Below are positions 23,186-32,878 of a stretch of DNA of 64,000 nt, piece after piece. The stretch comes from Methyloceanibacter superfactus (lineage in GTDB: Bacteria; Pseudomonadota; Alphaproteobacteria; Rhizobiales; Methyloligellaceae). The notes beneath the pieces are model-generated. The model made no database searches, had not been told where the DNA came from, and saw nothing but the letters and a program-made list of their open reading frames with translations. The position numbers and the translations under genes are program-made. The stretch lies in NCBI RefSeq assembly GCF_001723305.1, contig NZ_LPWF01000025.1, positions 124,001 through 188,000 on the forward strand, read 5' to 3'. Position 1 is the first letter of the stretch, and every line of letters begins with the position of its first letter.

Positions 23186-23572
23186 ATGCACCTGGTTGCG
23201 ACCTTGGACGACTACGGGAAGCCGGCTTGGATCGCGGCGATGATCCTCGGCTTCATTGTTTGGTGGCCTGTTGGCCTAGGCGTTTTGGCCTATCTGATCT
23301 GGAGTGGACGCATGGGATGTGGACATAAGACGGCATGGCGCGAGTATTTCACCAACGAAGCACGGCGTTTCGGCGGCGGCTTCGGACCGGGCGGCTCGAC
23401 CGGCAATCACGCATTCGATGACTATCGCGAGGCGACCCTGAAGCGGCTGGAGGAGGAGGCAACCGAGTTCCAGTCCTTCCTCAAGCGCTTGCGCCACGCG
23501 AAGGACAAGGCCGAGTTCGACCAGTTCATGGCCGAGCGTGGCCAGGGCGGCAACACGCCGCGAGCCGTCTAG
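23186..23572 (+). CDS. DUF2852 membrane protein
   Basis: 128 codons from ATG 23186, with a GAAGGAAGGA Shine-Dalgarno. One or two N-terminal membrane helices (KPAWIAAMILGFIVWWPVGL, VLAYLIWSGRMG) are followed by a charged cytosolic tail with YREATLKRLEEEATEFQSFL and KDKAEFDQFMAER. This is the signature of DUF2852, a family mostly confined to alphaproteobacteria and of unknown function. It is a single gene. Confidence 0.85.
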   Translation: MHLVATLDDYGKPAWIAAMILGFIVWWPVGLGVLAYLIWSGRMGCGHKTAWREYFTNEARRFGGGFGPGGSTGNHAFDDYREATLKRLEEEATEFQSFLKRLRHAKDKAEFDQFMAERGQGGNTPRAV

Positions 23573-23744
23573 GGCTCTCCATCGGCTCCCTGCGAACGAG
23601 CCTTAAGCAAGAGAGGCAACACCCTAGCGAAGGGCGTGGGATTTCGGTCCCGCGCCCTTTTTGGTGTCGAACTAGGGCTTTTCTTGCGCCGCGTCCTGAA
23701 TAGGATACGGGCTCCAACCTCCAGCAGCATGGAAGAGGAGCCAG

Positions 23745-24149
23745 ATGAACTCGAAGCATCGTGTAACGCGCCACCTCGTCGGTGTCGCACTCTGTGGAGC
23801 GGCGTTGTTCTCGCCGCTGGCATTGGCGGCATCAACCAGCCTGCAAGAGCTTGCCAGCAAGCCACAGGACTATCTCGGCCAAGAGGTTGAGATGGAAGCC
23901 TACTGCGTGAAGAACGGCCGCTCGGGCGATGTGATTGGCTACGAGTGCACGTCGCAGGACGGCGTCTATGTCGATGCGGACGACATCGAGCCCGAGGCTG
24001 CCAAGGAGAAGCTCGCGGGGGACTGTGCCGGCGGAGGCTGCATGGCGACCATCCAATTCGTCCCGCACTCCTACTCAACCTCGTCGGCCATCGAGCCCGG
24101 CAAGACTGTCACCGTGTTCAATGCCGAAAAGGCTAAGGTGAGCTTCTGA
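23745..24149 (+). CDS. Small periplasmic protein of OB-like layout, unknown function
   Basis: 134 codons with a signal peptide (RHLVGVALCGAALFSPLALA-A). The mature part begins TSLQELASKPQDYLGQEVEM, a layout seen in OB-fold periplasmic modules in which a short helix leads into strands (EMEAYCVKNG, ATIQFVP). It has four cysteines in the mature part (AYCVKN, YECTSQ, GDCAGGGC), so disulphides or metal binding are possible. Its stop lies 22 bp before the next gene, another small exported protein, so the two are probably one operon. Confidence 0.75.
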   Translation: MNSKHRVTRHLVGVALCGAALFSPLALAASTSLQELASKPQDYLGQEVEMEAYCVKNGRSGDVIGYECTSQDGVYVDADDIEPEAAKEKLAGDCAGGGCMATIQFVPHSYSTSSAIEPGKTVTVFNAEKAKVSF

Positions 24150-24171
24150 CTCTGAAGCGACCGGTATCCCG

Positions 24172-24558
24172 ATGAAACACGCCACCTGGCTCCTGTCCCT
24201 GATCCTGATGCTCGCGGCGTCGAGCGCGCAGGCCGCGTCTTGCCTTCAGGCGAATGCGCCAGGCGAGATCGCCGAAGGGCGGCTGTCGCTTGGGCAGTTC
24301 GAGGACGCGGCCGGACGTCCTGAGCAGGCGTTCATCCTCACGCTGCCGGCTCCGGCCTGCCTCGAAGGCAGCGAGGAGACGGACAATATCGGGGATGTCG
24401 CGACGATCCACGTCTATGCCTTAGACGAGACGCTCTCCGCGGCGCTTCGGAAGTTCGTCGGCAAGGAAGTGCAGGTTCGCGGTACGCCCTTCGGCGCGCA
24501 CACGGCCCACCATCATGCGCCGATCATGATGGATATTAGCGAGATCGACGAGATCTAG
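24172..24558 (+). CDS. DUF4431 domain exported protein
   Basis: 128 codons with a signal peptide (MKHATWLLSLILMLAASSAQ-A). The DUF4431 hallmark is plain in the second half: GSEETDNIGDVATIHVYALD and FVGKEVQVRGTPFGAHTAHH, ending HHAPIMMDISEIDEI. The family is periplasmic and uncharacterised. The His-rich AHTAHHHAP turn could bind metal. It follows the OB-like gene by 22 bp and is convergent with the monooxygenase gene. Confidence 0.85.
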   Translation: MKHATWLLSLILMLAASSAQAASCLQANAPGEIAEGRLSLGQFEDAAGRPEQAFILTLPAPACLEGSEETDNIGDVATIHVYALDETLSAALRKFVGKEVQVRGTPFGAHTAHHHAPIMMDISEIDEI

Positions 24559-24562
24559 CGGC

Positions 24563-25756
24563 TCAAGGATAGCCCTCGAGCACGCTCTTCGCGCCGAACC
24601 AGCGGAACATAAGCGGCAAGAGGAGCGGGCTGAACATCGCCTTGACGACGAGGCGCCGGAGCCAGGGACGCGATCGCCTCGAGGGGATGAAGACGCGTGC
24701 GAAACCGGCCGCATCCGCCTGGCGTTTGGCGACCGCGGGCTTGAGCTTCGTTTCATAGGCGGCGAAGGCGCTTGCGAAATTGCCGTCATGGCGTGCGAGC
24801 TCTTGCGCGATCACGTAGGCGCCCGCCATCGCCATGTGCGAGCCTTGGCCGGCCAGCAAGGTGAGACAGCCGCAGGCATCGCCGAGAAGCGCGACGCGGC
24901 CTTTCGACCAGCGCGGCATCACGATCTGGGTCAGGCTGTCGAAATAGATCGGCTCATGACCCCGATACGCCTTCAGCATGTCCTCGGCGATCCAGCCCGC
25001 GCCGTCATAGGCGTGGCGCACGAAGGCGAGGCGCTCATCGCGCGGCACATGAGTTTCACCGTGCCGGAACACGTAGGTGGCATCCATGCGCGTGTCGTCG
25101 AGCGGATAATAGGCGGCGACACGATCGGTCTCCTCGTAGAGATTGAGCGCGTGCCCGAGATGGAATTTGTGATCAGCGAGGTGGTAGGCGGCCACATAGG
25201 CCCCGAGGAAGCGCGCGAACTGCGCCTCGTCGCCGAACACGAGCCGGCGAATTTGCGAGTGCACGCCGTCGGCGCCGAACACCAGGGCGAAATCGCCCGC
25301 ACTGCCGTCATCGAACGTGACGTGCACACTGTCCTCCCGCGCGTCGAGCGCCGTCACCTCGCGGCCGAAGTCGACGGCGACGCCTGCTTGCGCCGCCCGG
25401 TCGTATAGGATGCGTTCGAGGTCCGAGCGGCGCAGATAGACATATTTGCCGCCGAGCGCCTGGCCGACCCGGGTGAGCGGCATCGACGCATAGACGTGGC
25501 CCGCGGCATCGACAAAGTTGAATCGTTCGATGGGGTAGCGGATGGCGCGGAGCTTGTCGGTCAGGCCGAGACGCTCGGCCACGTCCCAACCCGAGCCGAA
25601 GAAGTCCATCATATAGCCTTCGGCGCGTAACCCTTTGTCGCGCTCGACCACGGTGAGGTCGTGGCCTTGCTCTTTCAGCAGGGTGGCGAGCGTCAGCCCG
25701 GCGATGCCGGCGCCTGAGATCAGGATTTTGCCTAGGATCTTGCCATTGATGGCCAT
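24563..25756 (-). CDS. FAD-dependent aromatic-type monooxygenase
   Basis: 397 codons. The N-terminal FAD fold is ILISGAGIAGLTLATLLKEQ with the acidic end VVERD. The DG motif (ALVFGADGVHSQIRRLVFGD) and the GD motif (KGRVALLGDACGCLTLLAGQ) are present, as in PheA/TetX-like single-component flavin monooxygenases. The substrate is unknown, perhaps a phenolic or polyketide-like compound. It starts 14 bp after the 5-oxoprolinase/hydantoinase gene on the same strand, so they are likely co-transcribed. Confidence 0.88.
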   Translation of the reverse strand: MAINGKILGKILISGAGIAGLTLATLLKEQGHDLTVVERDKGLRAEGYMMDFFGSGWDVAERLGLTDKLRAIRYPIERFNFVDAAGHVYASMPLTRVGQALGGKYVYLRRSDLERILYDRAAQAGVAVDFGREVTALDAREDSVHVTFDDGSAGDFALVFGADGVHSQIRRLVFGDEAQFARFLGAYVAAYHLADHKFHLGHALNLYEETDRVAAYYPLDDTRMDATYVFRHGETHVPRDERLAFVRHAYDGAGWIAEDMLKAYRGHEPIYFDSLTQIVMPRWSKGRVALLGDACGCLTLLAGQGSHMAMAGAYVIAQELARHDGNFASAFAAYETKLKPAVAKRQADAAGFARVFIPSRRSRPWLRRLVVKAMFSPLLLPLMFRWFGAKSVLEGYP

Positions 25757-25770
25757 TGCCGCGCCTTTCC

Positions 25771-28700
25771 TTAGCCGCCGCTCTTCGAGCCTCGCTTCGC
25801 TCGCGCCTCAGGATGACGGGCTTTTGCTTTGCCGTACCCGCCGCCGGTCGGTGTTTTGATGACGATCGCCTCGCCCGCCTGGATGACCGTCTGATCGGCG
25901 CCTTTCAGCCGCTCCAACCGGCCGGTCTTGCGCTTCACCCAGTTCTCGCCCGTCTGGCCGGGATCGCCGCCCTTGGTCCCGAAAGGACGGATCTTCCGGA
26001 AGCCCGACAGGATGGCGCAGTTCATCTCCTCGAGGAAGCGGATGACGCGCAGCGTCCCGTCGCCGGCGCGCCATTCGCCCTTGCCGCCGGAGCCGCGCGC
26101 GATCTCGAACCGCTCCAGCAGAACCGGATAGCGCAGCTCAAGCACCTCGGGGTCCGTGAGCCGCGAGTTGGTCATATGGGTCTGCACCGCCGCCACGCCG
26201 TCGAAGCCGGAGCCGGCCGGCGCGCCCGAGCAGATCGTCTCGTAATATTGGAACTGCGCGTTGCCGAAGGTGAGATTGTTCATGGTGCCTTGCGCCGAAC
26301 CCAGCACGCCGAGCGCGCCATAGAGACAATTCACGATGGTCTGGCTCGTCTCCACATTGCCGCCGGCGACCGGCGCCGGATAGTTCGGCTTTAACAACGA
26401 GCCCTTCGGCACCACGATCTTGATATGCCGCAGGGAGCCGGCGTTGAGCGGGATGTCGTCGTCCACCAGCGTGCGGAACACGTAGAGCACGCATGCCCGG
26501 GTGATCGGCTCCGGCGCATTGAACGTGGTCGCGGTCTGCGCGCTGGTGCCGGTGAAATCGACGACAGCCTTCTTGGCCTGCTTGTCGATGGTGATGGCGA
26601 CCTTGATGCGGCTTCCCTGATCGGTCTCCACCTCGAAGCGCGAATTCTTGAGCTTGGCGATGACCGCGCGCACAGCCTCCGCCGCGTTGTCCTGCACATG
26701 GCCCATATAGGCGGTCACCGTGGCGAGCCCGTAATGGCGGACCATCTTGCGGAGCTCGATGACACCCTTCTCGTTGGCCGCCACCTGCGCCTTGAGGTCG
26801 GCGATATTCTGCTCGACGTTCCGCACCGGATAGGGGGCTTCCGTGAGCAGCGTCCGCACGTCCTTCTCCTGGAAGCGGCCGCGTCCCACCAGCTTGAACG
26901 GATCGATGTAGACGCCTTCCTCCTCGATCGACGTGGCCTTGGGGCTCATGGAGCCCGGCGCGATGCCGCCGATATCGGCGTGGTGGCCGCGCGCGGCGAC
27001 GAAGAACAAGAGGTCGGAACTGTTCTCGGCGAAGACCGGCGTCACCACGGTGATGTCGGGGAGATGCGTGCCGCCGTTGTAAGGCGCGTTCAACATCCAC
27101 ACATCGCCCGGCCTCAAATCGTCGCCCACCTCGCGCAGGATCGTCTCCACGCTGCGGTCCATGGAGCCGAGATGTACGGGGATATGCGGCGCGTTGGCGA
27201 TCAGGCGGCCGCGTGCATCGAAGATGGCGCAGGAGAAGTCGAGCCGCTCCTTGATGTTCACCGATCGGGCCGTGTTCTGCAGCGCATAGCCCATCTGCTC
27301 GGCGACCGACACGAACAGATTGTTGAACACTTCGAGCATGACCGGATCGGCACGCTTGCTGACCTTGGCTTCCGTCTTCTTCTTGGTGCGCGTGAGCAGC
27401 AGATGATTCTTGGCGGTCACCTCCGCCTGCCAGTCGGGCTCGACCATCACGGTCTGATGGTCCTCGATGAGAAGCGCCGGTCCGTCGAGGCGCATGCCGG
27501 GCGCGAGGCCGGCGCGCAGATAGACCGGCGCGTCATGCCAGGCGCCATGGGTGAACACGTCCGCGCGGGTATGCGGCTCCGGGGACGGCGCCATGTTCGC
27601 CGTCGCGGCATCCTGCTCGGCGATGAGCGCGCCGCCGCCGACGCCTTCGACCTCGACCGCCTCGATCTCGATATCCTTCTCCGGGCTGATGAAGCCGAAG
27701 CGTTGCTGGTGGGCGATCTCGAACAGGGCGCGCATGCCGCGCAATGAGCCGACCGGTACCGGCAGCGCGCTATCGGTGCCCGCATAGCGGAGATGGGCTT
27801 GCGCCGTGACCTTGACCCCATCCGCGGCGATGCCCTGGCGCACCAGCTCCTCCCGGACCTGGACCGCGAGCGGCGCGGTGATCCCGGCGAGCGCGGCGAG
27901 GCCGTTGTCGTCGAAGCGCTCCAGCACCGCTTGCGTGCGCGTGGCGCGCAAGCTCGCGAGCCCCATGCCGTAGGCCGACAGCACGCCGGACAGCGGATGC
28001 AGCAACACGGACTTGATGCCGAGCGCGTCGGCCACGAGACAGGCATGCTGCCCGCCGGCGCCGCCGAACGAGTTCATCACATACTCGCCGACGTCGTAGC
28101 CGCGTTGCACGGAGATCGTCTTGATCGCGTTCGCCATATTCTCCACGGCGATCCGGATGAAGCCGTCGGCGATCTCTTCCGGATCGCGTCCGTCGCCGAC
28201 CTTTCGCGCCAGCGCCTTGAACGCCTTCGCCACCGCGCCGCGATCGAGGGGCCGATCCTGCGCGGGGCCGAAAATATGCGGGAAGAAGTCCGGCTGAAGC
28301 TTGCCCGTCATCACATTGGCGTCGGTGACGGTGAGCGGGCCGCCACGGCGATAGGCGAGGGGCCCCGGATCGGCGCCGGCCGAGTCGGGGCCCACGCGGA
28401 ATCGCGCGCCGTCGAAATGCAGGATCGAGCCGCCGCCTGCGGCCACCGTATGGATGAGCATCATCGGCGCGCGCACCCGCGCCCCCGCCACCACGCTCTC
28501 CGAGGTCCGCTCGTAGGTGCCGTCGTAATGGCAGACATCGGTCGAGGTGCCGCCCATGTCGAAGCCGATCACCTTGGCGAAGCCGGCCGCTTGCGCCGTC
28601 TCCACCGCCCCGACCACACCGCCTGCGGGCCCCGACAGGATCGCGTCCTTGCCACGGAACAGATTGGCCGACGTCAGCCCGCCAGAGGACTGCATGAACA

Positions 28701-29424
28701 GGAGCCGTGGGCTCTTCGCCGTTTGACCGGCCGACAGGGCCGACGCCACCTGATCCACGTAGCGGCGCAGGAGCGGCGAGAGATACGCATCGACCACGGC
28801 GGTATCGCCACGGCCGACGAACTTGACCAGCGGGCTCACCTCATGGCTCGCCGAGATTTGCGTGAAGCCGAGCGTGCGGGCGAGTTCCGCCGCCGCGTGC
28901 TCATGCTCCGGATAGGCGTAAGCGTGCATGAAGACGATGGCGACCGCCTCGATGCCGGCCTCCCGCGCGGCCGCCAACGCCGCGCCCGTGGCGTCGAGAT
29001 CGAGCGGCACCTCCACGCTGCCGTCGGCGCGCACCCGCTCCGGCACCTCCGCCACCTGGGCATAGAGCATCGAAGGCTTCTCGATCTGCCGGGCGAAGAT
29101 TTTGGGCCGAGCCTGGTAGCCGATCTCGAGCGCGTCCTTGAAGCCTTGGCTGACCACGAGCAGCACGGGATCGCCCTTGCGCTCGAGCAGCGCGTTGGTG
29201 GCGACGGTGGTGCCCATGCGCACGCTGCCGATCGTCTCGGGCGGCAGGCGCTTGGCGCGCGGCGTGCCGATCAGGTCGGCGATGCCGGCGATGGCGGCGT
29301 CCGGATAGGCTTCCGGGTTCTCGGAGAGGAGCTTGGCGGTAACGAGCCTGCCGTCAGGCGCCCGCGCCACGATATCGGTGAAGGTGCCGCCGCGATCGAT
29401 AAAGAATTGCCAGTTGCCGCTCAT
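25771..29424 (-). CDS. 5-oxoprolinase/hydantoinase (fused HyuA-HyuB type)
   Basis: 1217 codons, the usual size of bacterial OPLAH. The N-terminal hydantoinase A part has [39 protein letters not shown] and [18 protein letters not shown] (ATP-binding); the C-terminal hydantoinase B part starts near residue 680 ([20 protein letters not shown], then [20 protein letters not shown]). It couples ATP hydrolysis to opening of 5-oxoproline or a related cyclic amide to give glutamate. The last residues (about [15 protein letters not shown]) come from a dispersed repeat element and are unlike the family ending. No frame breaks were seen in this long gene. Confidence 0.92.
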   Translation of the reverse strand: MSGNWQFFIDRGGTFTDIVARAPDGRLVTAKLLSENPEAYPDAAIAGIADLIGTPRAKRLPPETIGSVRMGTTVATNALLERKGDPVLLVVSQGFKDALEIGYQARPKIFARQIEKPSMLYAQVAEVPERVRADGSVEVPLDLDATGAALAAAREAGIEAVAIVFMHAYAYPEHEHAAAELARTLGFTQISASHEVSPLVKFVGRGDTAVVDAYLSPLLRRYVDQVASALSAGQTAKSPRLLFMQSSGGLTSANLFRGKDAILSGPAGGVVGAVETAQAAGFAKVIGFDMGGTSTDVCHYDGTYERTSESVVAGARVRAPMMLIHTVAAGGGSILHFDGARFRVGPDSAGADPGPLAYRRGGPLTVTDANVMTGKLQPDFFPHIFGPAQDRPLDRGAVAKAFKALARKVGDGRDPEEIADGFIRIAVENMANAIKTISVQRGYDVGEYVMNSFGGAGGQHACLVADALGIKSVLLHPLSGVLSAYGMGLASLRATRTQAVLERFDDNGLAALAGITAPLAVQVREELVRQGIAADGVKVTAQAHLRYAGTDSALPVPVGSLRGMRALFEIAHQQRFGFISPEKDIEIEAVEVEGVGGGALIAEQDAATANMAPSPEPHTRADVFTHGAWHDAPVYLRAGLAPGMRLDGPALLIEDHQTVMVEPDWQAEVTAKNHLLLTRTKKKTEAKVSKRADPVMLEVFNNLFVSVAEQMGYALQNTARSVNIKERLDFSCAIFDARGRLIANAPHIPVHLGSMDRSVETILREVGDDLRPGDVWMLNAPYNGGTHLPDITVVTPVFAENSSDLLFFVAARGHHADIGGIAPGSMSPKATSIEEEGVYIDPFKLVGRGRFQEKDVRTLLTEAPYPVRNVEQNIADLKAQVAANEKGVIELRKMVRHYGLATVTAYMGHVQDNAAEAVRAVIAKLKNSRFEVETDQGSRIKVAITIDKQAKKAVVDFTGTSAQTATTFNAPEPITRACVLYVFRTLVDDDIPLNAGSLRHIKIVVPKGSLLKPNYPAPVAGGNVETSQTIVNCLYGALGVLGSAQGTMNNLTFGNAQFQYYETICSGAPAGSGFDGVAAVQTHMTNSRLTDPEVLELRYPVLLERFEIARGSGGKGEWRAGDGTLRVIRFLEEMNCAILSGFRKIRPFGTKGGDPGQTGENWVKRKTGRLERLKGADQTVIQAGEAIVIKTPTGGGYGKAKARHPEARAKRGSKSGG
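25783..25819. repeat. REP-like dispersed element at the 3' end of the 5-oxoprolinase gene
   Basis: The unit begins CTTCGAGCCTCGCTTCGC and ends CGCCTCAGGATGACGG, with inner GAGC/GCTC pairing. From memory, the same cassette (TTCGAGGCTCGCTTCGCTCG with CCTCAGGATGA) is scattered in intergenic regions of many Hyphomicrobiales. Here it forms the final codons of the oxoprolinase gene. No second copy was seen in this window. Confidence 0.55.
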
Positions 29425-29443
29425 GATTGCGGAGTTACCCGCA

Positions 29444-29973
29444 TCAGGCGATGCGCTTCAAGCCCGCCGCGTATTGTTTCCAACGCCGCACATAGACATC
29501 GGCCCCCCGGGCGATCATGGCCCGGGCCTTGTCGTCGGTCTCGCGCACGGCTTTGGCGGGCGAACCGAGGATCACGGAATTTGTCGGGAAATTCCTTGCC
29601 CTCGGTGATGAGGCGTTGGCGCCGACCAGGCAATTGGCGCCGATCTTCGCGCCGTTCAGGATCGTCGTGCCCATGCCGATCAGGCTGTTATCGCCGATGA
29701 TGCAGCCATGCAGCACCACGTTATGGCCGATGACGCAGTCCTTGCCGATGGTGAGCGGGAAGCCGGGATCGGTGTGCAGCGTGGCGTTGTCCTGGATTTG
29801 CGAGCGGGCGCCGATATCGATCCACTCATTGTCGCCGCGCAGGACCGCGCCCCACCAGATGCTGACATCGGAATGGAGCCGCACCCGGCCGACCACCGAG
29901 GCCGTCTCCGCCACCCAATAAAGACCGTCGGCCGGAAATTCGGGCTCTCGCCGTCAAGCTCGTAGATCGCCAT
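29444..29973 (-). CDS. Gamma-class carbonic anhydrase-like protein, frame broken at three points
   Basis: The start at 29973 gives [11 protein letters not shown]. Repair of one G at about 29941 gives [20 protein letters not shown], which joins the main frame. The left-handed beta-helix hexapeptides follow, with the metal His residues in [20 protein letters not shown] and SLIGMGTTI. Another short shift at about 29585-29611 (missing C, extra T) turns ALITEGKEF into nonsense before [15 protein letters not shown]. Repaired length is about 176 residues, normal for YrdA-type gamma-carbonic anhydrases. It lies 19 bp beyond the 5-oxoprolinase start on the same strand. Confidence 0.82.
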
Positions 29974-30055
29974 GGCCGCTCCTCATGCCCTCGTTTATGC
30001 CTCGCCCGGCCTTGAATACGCGTCTGGGGCCGTCTTGTCATGCCCGTGGACCCTG

Positions 30056-30523
30056 TCAGCCTTTCCGGATCACGGTGAGCGAGCCGTCGGTTTCGAGAAC
30101 GACGCATTCAATCTCCGCCAGCGTCGTGCTTCCGCTGTCGCGCAACGCCGCCTGGATCTCGTCACGGGTTACCCGCTGCGCCCCCATGGCATCGTCCAAA
30201 TAGGTGCCGTCGCGGACGAGAAGTGTGGGCTCGCTTTTGATCAGTTTCTCCACGGCCCGGAACCGCACCGAGAGCCAAGTGATGACGAACTGTAGGCCGA
30301 TGAGGAGCGCCAAGGCGAGAACGCCCTCGGCGAGGGGAATCGAATTGTTGAGGATGACGGCCGCGAAGGTTGAGCCGAGCGCCACCGTCACCACGAGATC
30401 GAACGCGTTCATCTTGCTCAAGGAGCGTTTGCCGGACACGCGCAGCAGGACGATCAGCGCCCCATAGGCCAGGGTGCCGACCACGAGCACGCGGAGAAGT
30501 CCGAACCAGCTGTCGAAGAACAT
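30056..30523 (-). CDS. DUF421 (YetF-like) membrane protein
   Basis: 155 codons from ATG complement 30521-30523. Three N-terminal membrane helices (GLLRVLVVGTLAYGALIVLL, VVTVALGSTFAAVILNNSIP, GVLALALLIGLQFVITWLSV) are followed by a small cytosolic domain with RVTRDEIQAALRDSG and the family motif SGKRSLSKMNAFDLV between helices. YetF proteins are uncharacterised envelope proteins linked in some bacteria with spore or stress physiology. It is 65 bp from the next gene upstream, which has the same direction. Confidence 0.87.
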   Translation of the reverse strand: MFFDSWFGLLRVLVVGTLAYGALIVLLRVSGKRSLSKMNAFDLVVTVALGSTFAAVILNNSIPLAEGVLALALLIGLQFVITWLSVRFRAVEKLIKSEPTLLVRDGTYLDDAMGAQRVTRDEIQAALRDSGSTTLAEIECVVLETDGSLTVIRKG

Positions 30524-30587
30524 GGTGATCTCCAAAACGAGATGGGCGGCCGAAGCCGCCCATCCAGAATCTGCCAAAGTCCAGCGG

Positions 30588-31700
30588 TTACTCGACGGTC
30601 GTCTCGCTGTCCGTCGCGGCCCGCTTCTCGCGCTTCTCGCCAAGCCACACAAAGGTCGGCGCCGCCTCGAGCTGCTCCTTGGTGGCGTCGACGACGACGA
30701 CAATGTCGCTATGCAACGGATCGTCGGCATCCACGGCTTCGGTCGTCTTGTCCTCGGTCTTGGCGTCCTTGTCGGTCTCGGTCTCGGCGTTCTTCTCCAT
30801 GGCGTCCTCCGAGCGGAATTTCAGCGCGTCGAACGGCACGCCGACATCCTTCTCGCCGAGGCCAAGGAAACCGCCGACGCCGATGGTCACGGCGACGACC
30901 TTGCCTTTCTCGTTGAGGATCACGTTGTTGATCTCACCGAGGGTCTGGCCGCCTTCATTCTGCACGGTGCGGCCGAGCAGGGCTTGCGCCGTCCAGTCGG
31001 TCGGCTCCTGGCGCGTCACGTAGTTGAAAGCGGGCGGCGTGGGCTTTTCGTCCTTCGCCTGCTCTTCGGTGCCCTTGACGTCGGTCTCCTCGGTCACCTT
31101 CTCGGCCATGGCCTTGTCATCCATGGCCTTGTCGGTCTTCGGCTCGGCCATCGGCGTGGCGTCGTCCGCCTCGGCCGTCTTGGCCGGCTTGGCGATCTCG
31201 GTGTTGAGCGCCTTGGCTTCCTTCAGATGCTCCTTCAAGGCGGGCAGCGTATCGCCGGCCCAGTTTTTGAGCGCCTCGTTGTCGCCGGATTCGGCGTAAG
31301 CCGCGAACAGGCTCACGGCCTTCTCATGGGCCGCGACTTGCATCGGCACATAGGCCTTGTCGAACGCTTCACCCGAAGCGCTGTTCAACTCGTCGAGTTT
31401 GGCCTTGTGCGCCTCGTCGAGCTCCGCCGGCAAGGTCGCCTTGATGTCCTCGTCCTTCACCAGCGCCTTCAGGTCCTTGCTCGTCGCGGTGTGGTCCTCG
31501 ACCATCTCCTCGCCGAAGTCCTGAACGTCCTCGTGCTTGGCCTTCTTGGCCGCGAGGTCGCCCGACTGGATCTCGAACATGTCGCTGATGGCGACCTTGT
31601 TCACGAAGTCTTGGGTGGAAACGGTTTCGGCGAAGGCGGGCGCGCTCGCCAGTAGCGGCAAGGTAAGCGCTAGCGCTGCCGCAAAAGCGGTTCGTGTCAT
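30588..31700 (-). CDS. DUF4142-PRC-barrel exported protein with a charged linker
   Basis: 370 codons from the second of two adjacent ATG codons, 7 bp after AGGAG; the first (31703) is only 4 bp away. A signal peptide (AFAAALALTLPLLASAPAFA) leads into a DUF4142-like four-helix domain (VSTQDFVNKVAISDMFEIQS, DFGEEMVEDHTATSKDLKAL). A long Lys/Glu/Ala linker (about residues 175-225) precedes a PRC-barrel domain (LLGRTVQNEGGQTLGEINNV, GVGGFLGLGEKDVGVPFDAL). PRC barrels bind protein partners. The fusion suggests a periplasmic stress or envelope sensor; the role is unknown. Confidence 0.8.
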   Translation of the reverse strand: MTRTAFAAALALTLPLLASAPAFAETVSTQDFVNKVAISDMFEIQSGDLAAKKAKHEDVQDFGEEMVEDHTATSKDLKALVKDEDIKATLPAELDEAHKAKLDELNSASGEAFDKAYVPMQVAAHEKAVSLFAAYAESGDNEALKNWAGDTLPALKEHLKEAKALNTEIAKPAKTAEADDATPMAEPKTDKAMDDKAMAEKVTEETDVKGTEEQAKDEKPTPPAFNYVTRQEPTDWTAQALLGRTVQNEGGQTLGEINNVILNEKGKVVAVTIGVGGFLGLGEKDVGVPFDALKFRSEDAMEKNAETETDKDAKTEDKTTEAVDADDPLHSDIVVVVDATKEQLEAAPTFVWLGEKREKRAATDSETTVE

Positions 31701-31917
31701 CATATTGCTCCTATTTGTCTTTGGCCGCGGTGGGCGCGGCGCGGGGGCGTTTCTGTGCACGATCAACGGTGGACGGCCGCGCTCGGTTCCATCGTTCCGC
31801 CGCATTGCCAGGGGCACAACCTTGAGCCGGCTCCGGCCGCGCCCTAGTGTGGCGCGTGACGATGGGTGCCACGCGACGGGTGGGTGGTACGCGACGATCG
31901 CCTGAACAGGGGGAACG

Positions 31918-32358
31918 ATGGGACGACAGCTTGTCCGTCTGGCCGCGAGTTTGATGGTGACGTTCGGCGCCGGCGTGCTCGACGCCGCGGCCGAGCCGCT
32001 GCCTGTCGCGCCGCCGAGCCAAAGCCTCGTGCAACCCGTCTGGGGTTTCAACGGCTCCTGCGATCCGATCGACTTCGACAGCGTGAAGATCGAATACCGC
32101 CGCGACCGCGGCTATCAGCTCACCATCACTGGCATCAAGCCCTACACAAACATGGAAGTATCGCTGAACAGCGAGCCCTATGACCGCAAGCCGGCTTACT
32201 TGCGGACCGTGGTCGTCGGTTGCGTCAAGAACTTCATCGTGGTGCCGCTGGAAACGCCCTATTACCTCACCGTGCCCCTGGCCCCGCTCATGGGCACCAA
32301 AGGGGTCGAGATCGTCGGCGCCTCGGGCAGCGTCCGCCGCAACGCCCCCCGGCGATAG
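31918..32358 (+). CDS. Hypothetical exported protein
   Basis: 146 codons. An N-terminal signal (VRLAASLMVTFGAGVLDAAA) is followed by a mature part with two cysteines (NGSCDPIDFDS, VVVGCVKNF) that could form one disulphide. Beta-strand-like stretches such as YQLTITGIKPYTNMEV suggest a small beta domain. No family recognised. It is followed by a weak GGGGC-CGAA-GCCCC hairpin at 32364-32377. It stands alone, divergent from the DUF4142 gene. Confidence 0.7.
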   Translation: MGRQLVRLAASLMVTFGAGVLDAAAEPLPVAPPSQSLVQPVWGFNGSCDPIDFDSVKIEYRRDRGYQLTITGIKPYTNMEVSLNSEPYDRKPAYLRTVVVGCVKNFIVVPLETPYYLTVPLAPLMGTKGVEIVGASGSVRRNAPRR

Positions 32359-32363
32359 AGGGC

Positions 32364-32377
32364 GGGGCCGAAGCCCC
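32364..32377 (+). terminator. Short hairpin after the exported protein
   Basis: GGGGC at 32364-32368, a CGAA tetraloop-like turn and GCCCC at 32373-32377, followed by TTGT. The stem is only 5 bp, so terminator function is uncertain. Confidence 0.35.
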
Positions 32378-32449
32378 TTGTACGCCTGGCCCCCCCGGCT
32401 ATGAGGGGGCGCCCCTTAAGGCCAATCTCGAAGGTGAAGTGAGCCTCAC

Positions 32450-32767
32450 ATGAGTTCCGAAGCGTCCCATCGCCCGGCGTCGCACGGCGGCGGCAACCCG
32501 CTGGTTATCCTCATTATTTCGCTGTGCGCGGCCATCGTCATGGCCGGCGGCTGCGGCATCGTGCTGGAGGCGTTCGTCATCGCCGCCGCCAATCTTTTCG
32601 AGCTCGGCAGCACCTTTGTCTGGGTCGCGAGCGCGGCCAACGCTGCTCTGGTTCTCTGGCTTGGGCTGTGGACCTTCGCCCGCTCTTGGCATGTCGAGCG
32701 ACGCTTGCGGGCCGGCCTCGAGGTCGACGAGCCCAGCTGGTCGATCCTCGCCAATTTTCGGGCTTAA
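32450..32767 (+). CDS. Hypothetical two-helix membrane protein
   Basis: 105 codons. Two hydrophobic segments (NPLVILIISLCAAIVMAGGC and FVWVASAANAALVLWLGLWT) are separated by a short loop and followed by a basic then acidic tail (ARSWHVERRLRAGLEVDEPS). The start is preceded by AAGGTGA and by an 11-bp inverted repeat GTGAGCCTCAC at 32438-32448. No family recognised. It may share transcription with the J-domain gene 112 bp downstream. Confidence 0.6.
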   Translation: MSSEASHRPASHGGGNPLVILIISLCAAIVMAGGCGIVLEAFVIAAANLFELGSTFVWVASAANAALVLWLGLWTFARSWHVERRLRAGLEVDEPSWSILANFRA

Positions 32768-32878
32768 CCGCCGGTTTCCGGTAGAAACGCGCATTCATGC
32801 CGCGCGATTATGCAATGCGGCTCGGACGAAAAGTCCATATGCTCTGACCAAAGCAACAACCCGTGGGGGAGTTCGGCA

